A stretch of DNA of 64,000 nt, from the NCBI GenBank assembly GCA_004357385.1, contig SMWF01000117.1, positions 1 through 64,000 of the forward strand, in the 5' to 3' direction. Origin of the DNA: Gammaproteobacteria bacterium. GTDB lineage: Bacteria; Pseudomonadota; Gammaproteobacteria; Pseudomonadales; Azotimanducaceae. Numbering within the stretch: the first letter of the stretch is position 1; every line of letters starts with the position of its first letter. Made by a program: the position numbers and the translations under genes. Under the pieces are notes generated by a model. That model made no database searches and was not told the DNA's origin. It saw only the letters and a program-made list of their open reading frames with translations. Shown piece by piece: positions 34,097-42,850 of this stretch.

Positions 34097-35284
34097 TTAC
34101 AGTTCAGGTTGGCTGCATACCACGGTGTAGCCGATGAACTGCTCGATGGCCGGCAGGTTGAACGCGTCGTCCTCGGAAACGAAACTGATCGAGATGCCGG
34201 TCGCGCCAGCGCGCCCGGTGCGTCCGATCCGATGCACATAGTCTTCGGGATCTTCCGGCAGATCGTAGTTGACGACGTGACTGACGTCGTCAACGTGAAT
34301 GCCGCGCCCGGCGACATCGGTTGCGACCAGCACCCGCACTTTGCCCTGCTTGAATCGGTCCAGGGTCGTCAGACGTTTTCGTTGTGGAACTTCGCCCGAC
34401 AACATCTCGCATGAAACACCCTTGCGACGCAGATAGTCGTGCACGTTCCGCGTCTGGTCGCGACGGTTGGCGAATACCATGACCCGGCCCACGTCTTTTT
34501 GGACCACCAGTTGGTGCAGCACCTTTGACTTCTCGTTAGCGGCGACCAGCCAGAACTTCTGCTCGACCGTGTCCACGGCAACGTTCTCCGGTCGTATCGC
34601 GACGTGGTGTGGCTGCAGGGTCCACTGGCTCGCCAGACGCATCACGTCTTCGTTGAACGTGGCGCTGAAGAACAGAGTCTGACGCTGTCTCTTGTGCGGG
34701 GTCTTGTAGACGATCCGACGCACGTCGGGGATGAAACCCATGTCGAGCATCCGATCTGCTTCATCGATGACCAGCACGTCGACCCGGCGTAAATCAATCA
34801 CTCGCCGATCCATGAAATCGAGGAGCCGGCCGGGCGTGGCGACGAGGATATCGACGCCTTGGCTCAGGCGCTCGCGTTGGCGGTTCATGTCCATGCCACC
34901 GACTACGTTGATGACGCGGCTGTCGAGATGCTTGGCTAGGTCATGGCCATCATGTTCGATCTGGATGGCGAGCTCGCGGGTGGGGGCCAGAATCAGCGCG
35001 CGCGGCGACCCCGGTGGGTTCGCACCCTGGGAAGGAAACTCGTACTGGCGGGCCAGAATGGTGATCAGAAAGGCAGCGGTTTTACCGGTCCCGGTCTGGG
35101 CCTGCCCGGTGACGTCGTAGTCCGCCAGGCTGAAAGGCAGCACCTCGCTCTGGATTGGCGTGCAGTGCTCAAAGCCCAGGTCGGCGATCGCGTGCATCAG
35201 TGGTAAGGGCAGGGCAAAATCGTGGAACCGGCTGCGGCCGGGCTCCTCCGGAACCTGAAACTGACTCAAATCCCAATCCGGCAT
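34097..35284 (-). CDS. rhlB: DEAD-box ATP-dependent RNA helicase RhlB
   Basis: A 395-residue helicase. The Q-motif (FEHCTPIQSEVLP) is near 38-50, Walker A AQTGTGKT at 62-69, then PTRELAIQI, ATPGRLLD, DEAD in VIDEADRML, SAT in FFSATF, and HRIGRTGRAG. The N terminus (FHDFALP) and overall match favour RhlB, the degradosome helicase. The C terminus stops soon after the core, without the basic tail of E. coli RhlB (421 residues). ATG 35284 has GGAGGT 10 bases upstream. It overlaps the aminotransferase stop by one base (TGATG). Confidence 0.9.
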   Translation of the reverse strand: MPDWDLSQFQVPEEPGRSRFHDFALPLPLMHAIADLGFEHCTPIQSEVLPFSLADYDVTGQAQTGTGKTAAFLITILARQYEFPSQGANPPGSPRALILAPTRELAIQIEHDGHDLAKHLDSRVINVVGGMDMNRQRERLSQGVDILVATPGRLLDFMDRRVIDLRRVDVLVIDEADRMLDMGFIPDVRRIVYKTPHKRQRQTLFFSATFNEDVMRLASQWTLQPHHVAIRPENVAVDTVEQKFWLVAANEKSKVLHQLVVQKDVGRVMVFANRRDQTRNVHDYLRRKGVSCEMLSGEVPQRKRLTTLDRFKQGKVRVLVATDVAGRGIHVDDVSHVVNYDLPEDPEDYVHRIGRTGRAGATGISISFVSEDDAFNLPAIEQFIGYTVVCSQPEL

Positions 35285-36609
35285 CAGGGTGCGGACCTCC
35301 GTTCGTCTATGATCTGTTCGGCTGCGGCGAGCCGAACACACAAGGTGAAAACTTCCATCGCTGCCTCGATCTCAAGCGTATCGGGGAATGTCGGGGCGAT
35401 GCGAATGTTGCGATCCTCGGGATCACGGCCATAGGGAAACGTGGCACCGGCCGGAGTCAGCGCAACGCCCACCTCGGCTGCCAGGCCGATGATCCGCCGC
35501 GCCAGCCCGGGGCGGGTATCGATCGAGACAAAGTAGCCGCCACGTGGCCGTGTCCAGCAGGCGATGTCCAATCCCGATAGCTCTTGGTCGAGATGATCCT
35601 GTACGGCGTCGAATTTACCACGAATGAGGTTGGCGTGCGCCTGCATGTGAGTTTCGAGTCGGCCGCGGAGAAAACGAGCGTGGCGCAACTGATTGACCTT
35701 GTCATGGCCGACGGTCATCGCGCGCAGCCGCTCTTCGATGACTAGGAGCAGTGTTTCGGACCCGCCGAGAAAGCCTAATCCGGCACCCGCGAAGGTTATC
35801 TTCGAGGTCGAGGCGAACATTGCGATATGAGCGGCGGTTCCCTGGACCTGTGCGAACCCGAGGATATTGGCCAGCGGTGTTCGCGGAAATTCGAAATCGT
35901 GGACGGCGTAAGCGTTGTCCCAGACCACCAGGAAATTACGACCCGCGCGATTGGGCAGGCCTGCAATCGCTTCGACCGTGCGCTCGGCGTAGATGCAGCC
36001 GGTAGGATTGGAGTACTTCGGTACGCACCAGATCCCCTTGATCATCGGGTCTTCGGTGAGCAGCAACTCGATGGCCTGGATGTCCGGACCGGAATCGGTC
36101 ATCGGTACGTTGACCATTTCGATACCGACCTGTTCGCAAATGGTGAAGTGACGGTCGTAGCCCGGTACGGGTGCCAGCATCCGGACAGGCGTTCCCGAGC
36201 GCGTGGCTTCGTCGCTCCAGCTGCTGTCGGGCCCCCACAGGCCGTCGCGCAGCGCAGTCTCGATGACCAGGTACATGAGGCTCAGGCTCGAGTTGCCACC
36301 GGCGATCACTTGTTCGGGTTCGAGATCCAGAATTTCGCCGCCGAGTGCCCGCGCCTCCGGGATGCCGCGTAAGCCTGCTCCTCTCAAACCTCCGTAGTTG
36401 CGTGTGTCGGTTCCATCGGATGCACCGAAATCTCCCGCCAGGATTCCGTCGAGTCCGTTGGACAGGTCGAGCTGGTCGGGTCCCGGTTTGCCCCGGGTGA
36501 GATCGAGGTTCAATCCGGCGCCGCGAAGCTGGTCGAGACGTGCGGTGAGTTGGTCACGCAGACTTTCGAGTTCCGCGGGCGCGAGTTCCGCGAGTCGGGT
36601 CCGAGTCAT
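35284..36609 (-). CDS. Class I/II aminotransferase, aspartate aminotransferase-like
   Basis: A 441-residue PLP enzyme. LTRGKPGPDQLDLSNG near 38, GGNSSLSLMY near 107, PTGC near 206 and STSKITFAGAG, which holds the PLP lysine, mark the Aminotran_MocR (PF12897) group, which has no DNA-binding domain. Corynebacterium AspT of this group is an aspartate aminotransferase, so that activity is likely. It overlaps argC by 4 bases and rhlB by one. Confidence 0.87.
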   Translation of the reverse strand: MTRTRLAELAPAELESLRDQLTARLDQLRGAGLNLDLTRGKPGPDQLDLSNGLDGILAGDFGASDGTDTRNYGGLRGAGLRGIPEARALGGEILDLEPEQVIAGGNSSLSLMYLVIETALRDGLWGPDSSWSDEATRSGTPVRMLAPVPGYDRHFTICEQVGIEMVNVPMTDSGPDIQAIELLLTEDPMIKGIWCVPKYSNPTGCIYAERTVEAIAGLPNRAGRNFLVVWDNAYAVHDFEFPRTPLANILGFAQVQGTAAHIAMFASTSKITFAGAGLGFLGGSETLLLVIEERLRAMTVGHDKVNQLRHARFLRGRLETHMQAHANLIRGKFDAVQDHLDQELSGLDIACWTRPRGGYFVSIDTRPGLARRIIGLAAEVGVALTPAGATFPYGRDPEDRNIRIAPTFPDTLEIEAAMEVFTLCVRLAAAEQIIDERRSAP

Positions 36610-37556
36610 TTCAGTACCAGACCGGTCAATTCAGGCATGCCGAGCATCAGATTGAGATTCTGGACCGCCGCACCGGACGCACCCTTTCCTAAGTTGTCGA
36701 ACCGGGCAGCGATCAGTGTCTGATCCGCATCGCCAAATACCATCAGGTCTAACCGGTTGGTGTCGTTGGCTCCGATCGGCGATAGAAAGCCGTCATCCAG
36801 TGCATCGATCGCGCCCAGCGGGGCAACGTCGATGCAAGGTTCGGCTTGATAGCGCTCGGCAAGCAGTGCGTGAATGTCGGCGGAGTTCGCCTGGCGAGCA
36901 AGCTGGTCCGGATTGAGCGGCAGGTACACCACCATCCCCTTGTAGTGGTTCCCCACGACCGGAGTAAACAATGGCGGGTTTGTGAGGCCGGCGAAGTGGG
37001 TCATCTCGGGTAAATGTTTGTGATTCTGGTTGAGGCTGTAGCCCCGTGGGGTTGCCAGTGATGGAGTTCGATCTGCGCACCGGTGGGCATCGATCATGGC
37101 CCGGCCGCCGCCGGAGTAGCCGGACACGGCAAAGCTTACGAGTCGCGCATCGGGCGCGAGCACCCCAGCTGCTATCAGAGGTTTGGTCGCGAGAATGAAG
37201 CCGGTCGCATAGCAGCCCGGATTGGACACCCGAGGGGAGGTCTGGATGCGCTGTCGTTGGTGTGCATCCAGCTCCGGCAGACCATAGATCCAGTTCGGGG
37301 CGACCCGATGGGCGGTGCTGGCGTCCAGAACTTTGGTTCGCGGGTTGTCGAGCAGCGCGATGGCTTCAAACGCCGCCTTGTCGGGGAGGCACAGGATGAC
37401 CAGATCCGCCTCGTTCAGGAGCGTGCGACGCGCCTCGGAGTCTTTGCGATCTGCGTCGGCAATGCACAGCAATTCGATGTCACAGCGGCCGCTGAGACGC
37501 GAGGCGATCTCCAGACCGGTGGTGCCGGCCTGGCCGTCGATGAATACGCGCAGCAC
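36606..37556 (-). CDS. argC: N-acetyl-gamma-glutamyl-phosphate reductase (short type)
   Basis: A 316-residue dehydrogenase of the short (type 2) ArgC form. The nucleotide loop is GQAGTTG (8-14), the catalytic Cys115 lies in SNPGCYATG, and the substrate region has FAVSGYSGGG. It reduces N-acetylglutamyl phosphate to the semialdehyde in arginine synthesis. Other arg genes are not nearby. It overlaps the aminotransferase by 4 bases. Confidence 0.93.
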   Translation of the reverse strand: MLRVFIDGQAGTTGLEIASRLSGRCDIELLCIADADRKDSEARRTLLNEADLVILCLPDKAAFEAIALLDNPRTKVLDASTAHRVAPNWIYGLPELDAHQRQRIQTSPRVSNPGCYATGFILATKPLIAAGVLAPDARLVSFAVSGYSGGGRAMIDAHRCADRTPSLATPRGYSLNQNHKHLPEMTHFAGLTNPPLFTPVVGNHYKGMVVYLPLNPDQLARQANSADIHALLAERYQAEPCIDVAPLGAIDALDDGFLSPIGANDTNRLDLMVFGDADQTLIAARFDNLGKGASGAAVQNLNLMLGMPELTGLVLK

Positions 37557-37595
37557 ATGGGTGCCCGTAAAAAAAAAGCGACGTATTCTAATGCA

Positions 37596-38741
37596 CTACC
37601 GCAGGGTTCTGAAAGCACCGCGAATGTCTGCCACCAGCTCGTCCGGCGCCTCCATCGCCGCAAAATGCCCGCCTCGGGCGGGTTCGAACCAATGCACGAG
37701 GTTGTACTGACGTTCGACCCAGACGCGCGGTGGCAGGTACAGCTCGCCGGGAAACATTGAAACTGAGGTTGGTACTTCCACCCTTTCCGGGGCGGCCGGG
37801 TCGTCGCCGTAGCGCCGGTTCTCGAAGTAGAGTCGTGCGGCGGAGGTGGCTGTGCCGGTAAACCAGTAGACGCTGATGTTCGTCAATATCTCGTCCCTGC
37901 TGATTACCGATTCGTGATCACCACTGTGTTGAGACCAGCCGTGGAATTTCTCGACGATCCATGCCGCAAGGCCAGCGGGTGAATCGTTAAGTGAATAGCC
38001 CAGCGTCTGCGGTTTGGTGCCTTGAATGTGTTGATAGCCCACTTCGTTGCGCATGCGCTCCCGCTGGTCCGTGAGCCGGCGGGCTTCAACGTCAGTTACA
38101 CCGGCCATGGCATCGCCGTTTCCGGGCGGGCCGGAGAATACGAGATTCAGATGAATTCCAGCGACGTGGTCGGGATCGAGCGCGGCTAACCAGGTAGTCA
38201 CCGCTGACCCCCAGTCGCCACCTTGGGCAAAGTATCGCGGGTAACCGAGGTTTACCATCAGTTTCGCAAACAGCGCCGCGCAGGCGCGCGCGTGAAACCC
38301 AGGCTTGCGAGGCGCGGCGGAGAAACCATAACCGGGAATCGATGGGCAGATCACGTGAAAGGCATCCCCGGGTTCGCCACCGTGGCGTTCGGGCTGCGTC
38401 AACGGTTCGATGATTTTGACGAATTCAGTGATGGATCCCGGCCAGCCATGGGTAATCAGCAGTGGCTGCGCGTCGTGATGGCTGGAGCGCTGGTGAATGA
38501 AATGCAGGCGGCTTTGATCCAGTTCGATAGTGAACTGATCGAAGGCGTTCAGTCGCTGTTCCGCGGCGCGCCAGTCGAACTCCTGTGCCCAATACCGGCA
38601 GAGGTTGCGGAGGTAGCCCACCGGCGTGCCGTAGATCCAATCGTCGCCCACCTGGTCCGGCCAGCGTGTGGCCTCCAGGCGGCGTCTGAGATCTTCGATT
38701 TCTGCGTCGTCGATCTGAATCTGGAAGCGCGCCGCAGTCAT
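37596..38741 (-). CDS. Epoxide hydrolase (EHN plus alpha/beta-hydrolase)
   Basis: A 381-residue protein with an EHN-type N-terminal domain (about 5-110; IEDLRRRLEATRWPDQ) and an alpha/beta-hydrolase core. The oxyanion motif is HGWPGS (98-103), the nucleophile Asp176 in GGDWGSAV, and the base His359 in GGHFAAME. It opens epoxides through an ester intermediate. Two catalytic Tyr usually lie in the cap. The start overlaps the stop of the unknown membrane protein gene by 4 bases (ATGA). Confidence 0.93.
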   Translation of the reverse strand: MTAARFQIQIDDAEIEDLRRRLEATRWPDQVGDDWIYGTPVGYLRNLCRYWAQEFDWRAAEQRLNAFDQFTIELDQSRLHFIHQRSSHHDAQPLLITHGWPGSITEFVKIIEPLTQPERHGGEPGDAFHVICPSIPGYGFSAAPRKPGFHARACAALFAKLMVNLGYPRYFAQGGDWGSAVTTWLAALDPDHVAGIHLNLVFSGPPGNGDAMAGVTDVEARRLTDQRERMRNEVGYQHIQGTKPQTLGYSLNDSPAGLAAWIVEKFHGWSQHSGDHESVISRDEILTNISVYWFTGTATSAARLYFENRRYGDDPAAPERVEVPTSVSMFPGELYLPPRVWVERQYNLVHWFEPARGGHFAAMEAPDELVADIRGAFRTLR

Positions 38742-39589
38742 TGACCTATCTTCCGCCAGCAGTAGCGAATACTACCGTACAGAACGGCGAGAGTAGCCAG
38801 GGGCACCAATAGGGTCTTCAGCACGTAGATTACGATCAGGTTGATCACCACATTGATTGCGTTCTCGATCTGTCGCTGGAGACGATCCAGGCGACGGTTG
38901 AGGTCGAACGATTCCTTCTGCGCCTCGATGAAACTGTCTAGTTGCTCTAGCAACCCGCCTGAATCGCGCCGGTAAATACCTTCCCGGGCGTCGGGCGCTT
39001 CGATTGCGGCCTGCGTTGCGGACAGGTAGTCGATTGCATCGTGTTCGCGATCATCGAGGTACTGGCTGCCGATGAGGCTCATGGAGAAGCCGGCGGCAAC
39101 GACCGCGAAGCGCAGGGTCAGCAGCAGGGTGGTGGCACGGAACACGAACGCGCGCGCCGCGACTGGGATGATCGATGGCTTCCAGCACAGTAGTACGCTG
39201 GCCGCCGCCGCGGCGGTCGTGACAATATTGAGCAGGTTGGTTGTCAGAATCTCACCGATCAGAAGTTGCATTGTCAGTGACAATGCGGCCAGCAGGACGA
39301 CCCACGAAAATTTTTCCACGAGGTCGTTGAGGGGGTCGAGGATCTCGCCGGCGGTGAGCACAATGCCTACGCCGGCCGGTTGGAGGGCGATTTCGGTTCC
39401 CTGCGCAACCGAAATCAAGCCGTTCAACGTGCGCGCGATGGCGTAGCTGATCAGCGTCGTTTCGAGTGCTTGTTCGGTTTCGATGCGCGAACGTGCATCC
39501 AGAGTTCCGGTCCAGGAAAGCCCAACCAGTATCGTCAGGGCAACGCTCGCCAGAATTGGCTTGGCGAGGGTTCCGTAGGAGTTCTGCAT
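38738..39589 (-). CDS. Multi-TM membrane protein, unknown function
   Basis: A 283-residue protein with about five hydrophobic segments: N-terminal 10-25, then 95-110, 118-135, 148-170 and a C-terminal 243-270. A soluble, acidic stretch (about 175-235) contains a coiled-coil-like region ending in LNRRLDRLQRQIENA. I recognise no family. It is co-translated with the epoxide hydrolase and follows the next unknown gene after 24 bases. Confidence 0.75.
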   Translation of the reverse strand: MQNSYGTLAKPILASVALTILVGLSWTGTLDARSRIETEQALETTLISYAIARTLNGLISVAQGTEIALQPAGVGIVLTAGEILDPLNDLVEKFSWVVLLAALSLTMQLLIGEILTTNLLNIVTTAAAAASVLLCWKPSIIPVAARAFVFRATTLLLTLRFAVVAAGFSMSLIGSQYLDDREHDAIDYLSATQAAIEAPDAREGIYRRDSGGLLEQLDSFIEAQKESFDLNRRLDRLQRQIENAINVVINLIVIYVLKTLLVPLATLAVLYGSIRYCWRKIGQ

Positions 39590-39613
39590 GGATCGGTGGC
39601 GTTCAGCCCGTAC

Positions 39614-40198
39614 TCATGCCGTGAGGTCGCGTTGATTCTGGAACAGCGTCTCGAGCTTTTCCGTGATGACGTTTTTGATGTTGGTCAGATCGAGGTGTGA
39701 ATGCATGTCGAGGGTCGCCAGCTTGATGCGGTGCAGGTGCAGCACCGGCCAGGTTCGTTCGAATCCACGCAGGTCGCCCTTCGCGAGTACCGGCAGAAAC
39801 GGGTCCTCCTCCGGACGGTTGTCCATCAGCTTGCGCATCCCAGGTTCGAACGGGACACGACGTTGTCGGAGATTTCGGTTTTTATCCACGTTGGCAAGGT
39901 GCAAACCGACCTTGCCGATCAATTCGCCGGGGATGATGTACAACCCCGTCGTGGCGATTGCATCGGCGGGGATACCGTTGAATGTGTCATAAAACGCGCC
40001 AGGGTCTGGAAGAATGACCATCTTGCGGTGGTGCTCTTCGGAAATGAAAATGTTGTAGGTGCTGTAGAGCTGTTTGACCGACGGGGAATAGACGCAGAGC
40101 GTGGATTCGAATTGCATGACGAAGTTACTGGCCGAGTCCATGTCGATGCTATCTTCGACATCCCAGGCAAGATCCAGGTTTTCGGGTGCGGCGACCAT
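39614..40198 (-). CDS. Soluble protein of unknown function
   Basis: A 194-residue protein without TM or signal. The middle contains short predicted strands (HHRKMVILPDPGAFYDTFNG). The C terminus is helical and acidic-basic mixed. I recognise no motif. It probably shares a transcript with the membrane protein and the epoxide hydrolase, which lie downstream in the same direction. Confidence 0.7.
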   Translation of the reverse strand: MVAAPENLDLAWDVEDSIDMDSASNFVMQFESTLCVYSPSVKQLYSTYNIFISEEHHRKMVILPDPGAFYDTFNGIPADAIATTGLYIIPGELIGKVGLHLANVDKNRNLRQRRVPFEPGMRKLMDNRPEEDPFLPVLAKGDLRGFERTWPVLHLHRIKLATLDMHSHLDLTNIKNVITEKLETLFQNQRDLTA

Positions 40199-40282
40199 GC
40201 CTGTTCCTCGTCTTTAGCGTATTGTACGGCAGTTCCGGACAAGCCATCAGCCCAGGGTTGGAATGGCTGGATCAGTTGGCAC

Positions 40283-41494
40283 TTACCTGCCTGCACCTGA
40301 AGCTTCGCGATTGCGAAGCATGCAGTTCAGAGCCGTGACATCACCACCCGCCAAGCCAAGGATCTCCCTGACGCTGGTCAGCAGGGGTTGATTCGGCCAA
40401 CCGGCGTCCCTCATCCGATGCATGAACTGCAGGCTGCGAAGGCCATCGAACCAGTCCAGCGTGGCGCGTCGACGGTTCGCATCGGATCGGTGCTGAATGT
40501 TGATGCGGGCGAGCTTGTCGATCGCCCCCAACCCTTCGAGTACCTGGCCGACCGGGTCGTTTCCCGGCGTGAACTTCGGCGCGGCAAGCCGCGCCAGGGC
40601 GCTCGCCAACTGCGCAAACAATTGCGGGTGGAAACTCCCGACGCAATCAGGTTCATCCGGCATGTCTGCCAATGCGGGTCCGGTCCCGAACGGAACTCGC
40701 GTGGAATACCGTGCCTCGATCCGGATGGGCGGGCAGCTTGGCGTGCTTATTGCGCCGAGCTTTGCGAGCTTGTTGAGCAGATAGAAGTCCTCGCCGGCGG
40801 CCCGGCGGGGGAATCCTCGCACTTTGGCGTAGCTGTCCGCATCCACGCATAGGGCGCTGCCGATGCTATGAAACGCATACCTGGAACCAGCGCGTGCCAG
40901 ACCATCCCGATAGTAGCGCAGCTGCAACTCGTAGCATTGCCCACGCTGATGCAGGACCGGATCCGTGCTGACATGTTCGTATGGAAAGCACCAGGCAGCG
41001 GCCTGGTCATCGAGTGGTACCTGGAAGTAGGTCGCGGGCAGTACAACGTCGGCGTCGGTGCAATAGATGCGCGGGGTGTGAACGAGACCTCGATGGATGA
41101 GCGCCAGGGCGAGGTCGGCCCCGATCTTGCGCGCCAGACCGACGCCCTGGCGGCGGGGGACGAGGAGATTGGACACGCGGTCGATCACCAGCAGGTCGAC
41201 GTCGTCTCGATATCTCACCAGCGAGGCCGTCTGCACGCGCCTGGCCCCGAGTTGTGCCAGCAACTCAGCGGATCGTCGATGTGCGTCACTGCCGGCGGCG
41301 TGTGTCGGGGTATTGACCACGCAGATGACCAGCAGGTCGCATGCGGCTTCGGGAAGCAACGCGCAAAGCTGCTCTGCGCGTTCGTCGAACATGGGAATCA
41401 CCAGTACGTGGCGATAGTCCTTCGAGATCAGGTCGGCGCAGGCAATCTCAGACTCCGCGTAACGCGCGAGATAGGCGCCGACCGCATTCTTCAT
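40283..41494 (-). CDS. GT-A glycosyltransferase-like protein
   Basis: A protein of 403 residues. HVLVIPMFDER near 30-40 is the first strand of a GT-A fold, YCTDADVV is a DxD-type metal site, and FPRRAAGEDFYLLNKL near 230-245 resembles the ED-Y acceptor motif of family 2 enzymes. No TM helix is evident. It may add a sugar to a small acceptor; both donor and acceptor are unknown. ATG 41494 lies 13 bases after the miaE stop. An upstream start at 41593 would overlap miaE. Confidence 0.65.
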   Translation of the reverse strand: MKNAVGAYLARYAESEIACADLISKDYRHVLVIPMFDERAEQLCALLPEAACDLLVICVVNTPTHAAGSDAHRRSAELLAQLGARRVQTASLVRYRDDVDLLVIDRVSNLLVPRRQGVGLARKIGADLALALIHRGLVHTPRIYCTDADVVLPATYFQVPLDDQAAAWCFPYEHVSTDPVLHQRGQCYELQLRYYRDGLARAGSRYAFHSIGSALCVDADSYAKVRGFPRRAAGEDFYLLNKLAKLGAISTPSCPPIRIEARYSTRVPFGTGPALADMPDEPDCVGSFHPQLFAQLASALARLAAPKFTPGNDPVGQVLEGLGAIDKLARINIQHRSDANRRRATLDWFDGLRSLQFMHRMRDAGWPNQPLLTSVREILGLAGGDVTALNCMLRNREASGAGR

Positions 41495-41507
41495 GAGAGA
41501 AGCTTCA

Positions 41508-42101
41508 TCAGTGCAGTTTCGGGGCCAGCGGCTGGGCCGCCAGCAACTCAGCTTCGCTGGCGCAGAGCGCCTCGAGACGCGCCTGGACGTCAACCTGCGG
41601 GTGTGCGTCGATTGCCAGGTTGAGGAACAGCTCGAAATGCCGGCCCTCGCTCAGGGTGATGGACGCGTAAAACCGTTGTTCGGGTCCCGGGTCGAGGGCC
41701 GTGGCAATCATGCCGAATCGTTCGTGGCCGCGGCGTTCGATGATGGCAGCGATCAGCAGGCGGTCGAGCAGGTAGAACGGCTCCTGGCGGATCAACCGGT
41801 TCAGCCCTTTGACATAGTCGTCCCTGAGGTCCGGGCCCGGCTGCATGCCGCGTCGCGTGAGCAAACGGATCACTTCCCGGTAGTGGCTGAGCTCTTCCAC
41901 TGCCAGCTCAGCCATCGCGTTCAGAAGCGCAGGCCTGTCCGGGTAGTGAGACGCGATGCTCAGGGCCATGCCTGACGCCTTTTTTTCGCAGCTCGCATGG
42001 TCCTTCAGGAATTCGTCGAACGATGCCAGAATCCGATCGAGCCAATCCGGGGGCGTGGCACTGTGCAGGATCAGGCGCGCGTCAGACACCTGGTCAGCCA
42101 C
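41508..42101 (-). CDS. miaE: tRNA-(ms2io6A)-hydroxylase MiaE
   Basis: A diiron ferritin-like hydroxylase of 197 residues if it starts at GTG 42101 (AGGA eight bases upstream). Metal ligands appear as DHASCEKKA (Glu), VEELSHYREV (Glu, His) and ERRGHERF (Glu, Glu, His), followed by EGRHFELF. It hydroxylates the isopentenyl group of ms2i6A in tRNA and is nearly confined to Gammaproteobacteria. The start lies within the end of the esterase gene (31-base overlap). A GTG at 42089 is an alternative. Confidence 0.9.
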   Translation of the reverse strand: MADQVSDARLILHSATPPDWLDRILASFDEFLKDHASCEKKASGMALSIASHYPDRPALLNAMAELAVEELSHYREVIRLLTRRGMQPGPDLRDDYVKGLNRLIRQEPFYLLDRLLIAAIIERRGHERFGMIATALDPGPEQRFYASITLSEGRHFELFLNLAIDAHPQVDVQARLEALCASEAELLAAQPLAPKLH

Positions 42102-42733
42102 GATGAAATGTCCTGGATCTCTTCCGTACACACCTGGTGGCCCATGCTGTACTCGTGCCACTCGACCGGGTAGTCGAGTGCGATCAGGGCTTCGCGCGAA
42201 GTAATCGCCCGGGTAATGGGAATCATAGGGTCCATCAGGCCATGGGCCAGCAGGATGGGCGTATCGATGTTTGCGAGGCCCAGTTCTTCCGTCAGCCGCT
42301 CGGGGTCGTGCAGGTAGGTCGACAGGCCCATGATTCCGGCCAACGGCTGGGCGTGGCGCAGGCCCAGGTGCAAGGCGATGACTCCGCCCTGGGAAAACCC
42401 GGCAAGGATGATGCGGCTGCTGGCGATGCCCAGCTTGCGCTGCTCGTCGAGAAGTTGCGCGACTGCCTGCGCGGATTCGCGAATGTCATCCCCGCCGGAG
42501 AGTGGTGAGCTCGGATCCACGTCATACCAGGCACGCATTTGCATGCCTGAATTGATCGCCACCGCTCGTTCGGGCGCGTGGGGGAACACGAAGCGCAGGG
42601 CCAGATCTGCTGGCAACTGAAGTTCCGGGACGATCGCTTCGAAATCGCTACCATCGGCGCCCAGCCCATGAAGCCAGATCACCGCAGCGTCCGGGGACTC
42701 GCCTGTGGTCACTTCTATGCGGTCGAGATGCAT
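42071..42733 (-). CDS. Phospholipase/carboxylesterase, alpha/beta hydrolase
   Basis: A 220-residue esterase of the acyl-protein-thioesterase group. The nucleophile Ser114 lies in AGFSQGG, Asp168 in HGLMDPM and His199 in MGHQVC; HGLGADG near 22-28 forms the oxyanion side. It hydrolyses short-chain esters or lysolipids. A 115-base gap separates it from the divergent ABC exporter. Confidence 0.93.
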   Translation of the reverse strand: MHLDRIEVTTGESPDAAVIWLHGLGADGSDFEAIVPELQLPADLALRFVFPHAPERAVAINSGMQMRAWYDVDPSSPLSGGDDIRESAQAVAQLLDEQRKLGIASSRIILAGFSQGGVIALHLGLRHAQPLAGIMGLSTYLHDPERLTEELGLANIDTPILLAHGLMDPMIPITRAITSREALIALDYPVEWHEYSMGHQVCTEEIQDISSWLTRCLTRA

Positions 42734-42841
42734 TTGTGCACGGAGTCGGCTTGGAAGAGATCAGTTCAGCAGGTGAGCCCGCGAATTTCAACACGTGTGT
42801 AGCGCCTGCGTCCCGCCCGGGTATCGAATGTGGCGACGCTC

Positions 42842-42850
42842 TGTGATAAT
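42842..42850 (+). promoter_or_regulatory. Extended -10 promoter element before ABC exporter
   Basis: TGTGATAAT matches the extended -10 consensus (TGnTATAAT) at eight of nine counted positions, wildcard included. Its last two bases form the AT of the ATG at 42849. If it is used, transcription starts near 42857 and the true start codon is downstream (GTG 42870 or 42879). No clear -35 is seen. Confidence 0.45.

Noticed and set aside
36606-37556. Arginine operon around argC
   Set aside because: Neighbours are an aminotransferase and rhlB; no argJ, argB or argD is recognisable nearby.
40868-41623. 251-codon plus-strand frame over the GT-A-like and miaE genes
   Set aside because: It crosses two minus-strand genes with recognisable motifs and has none itself.
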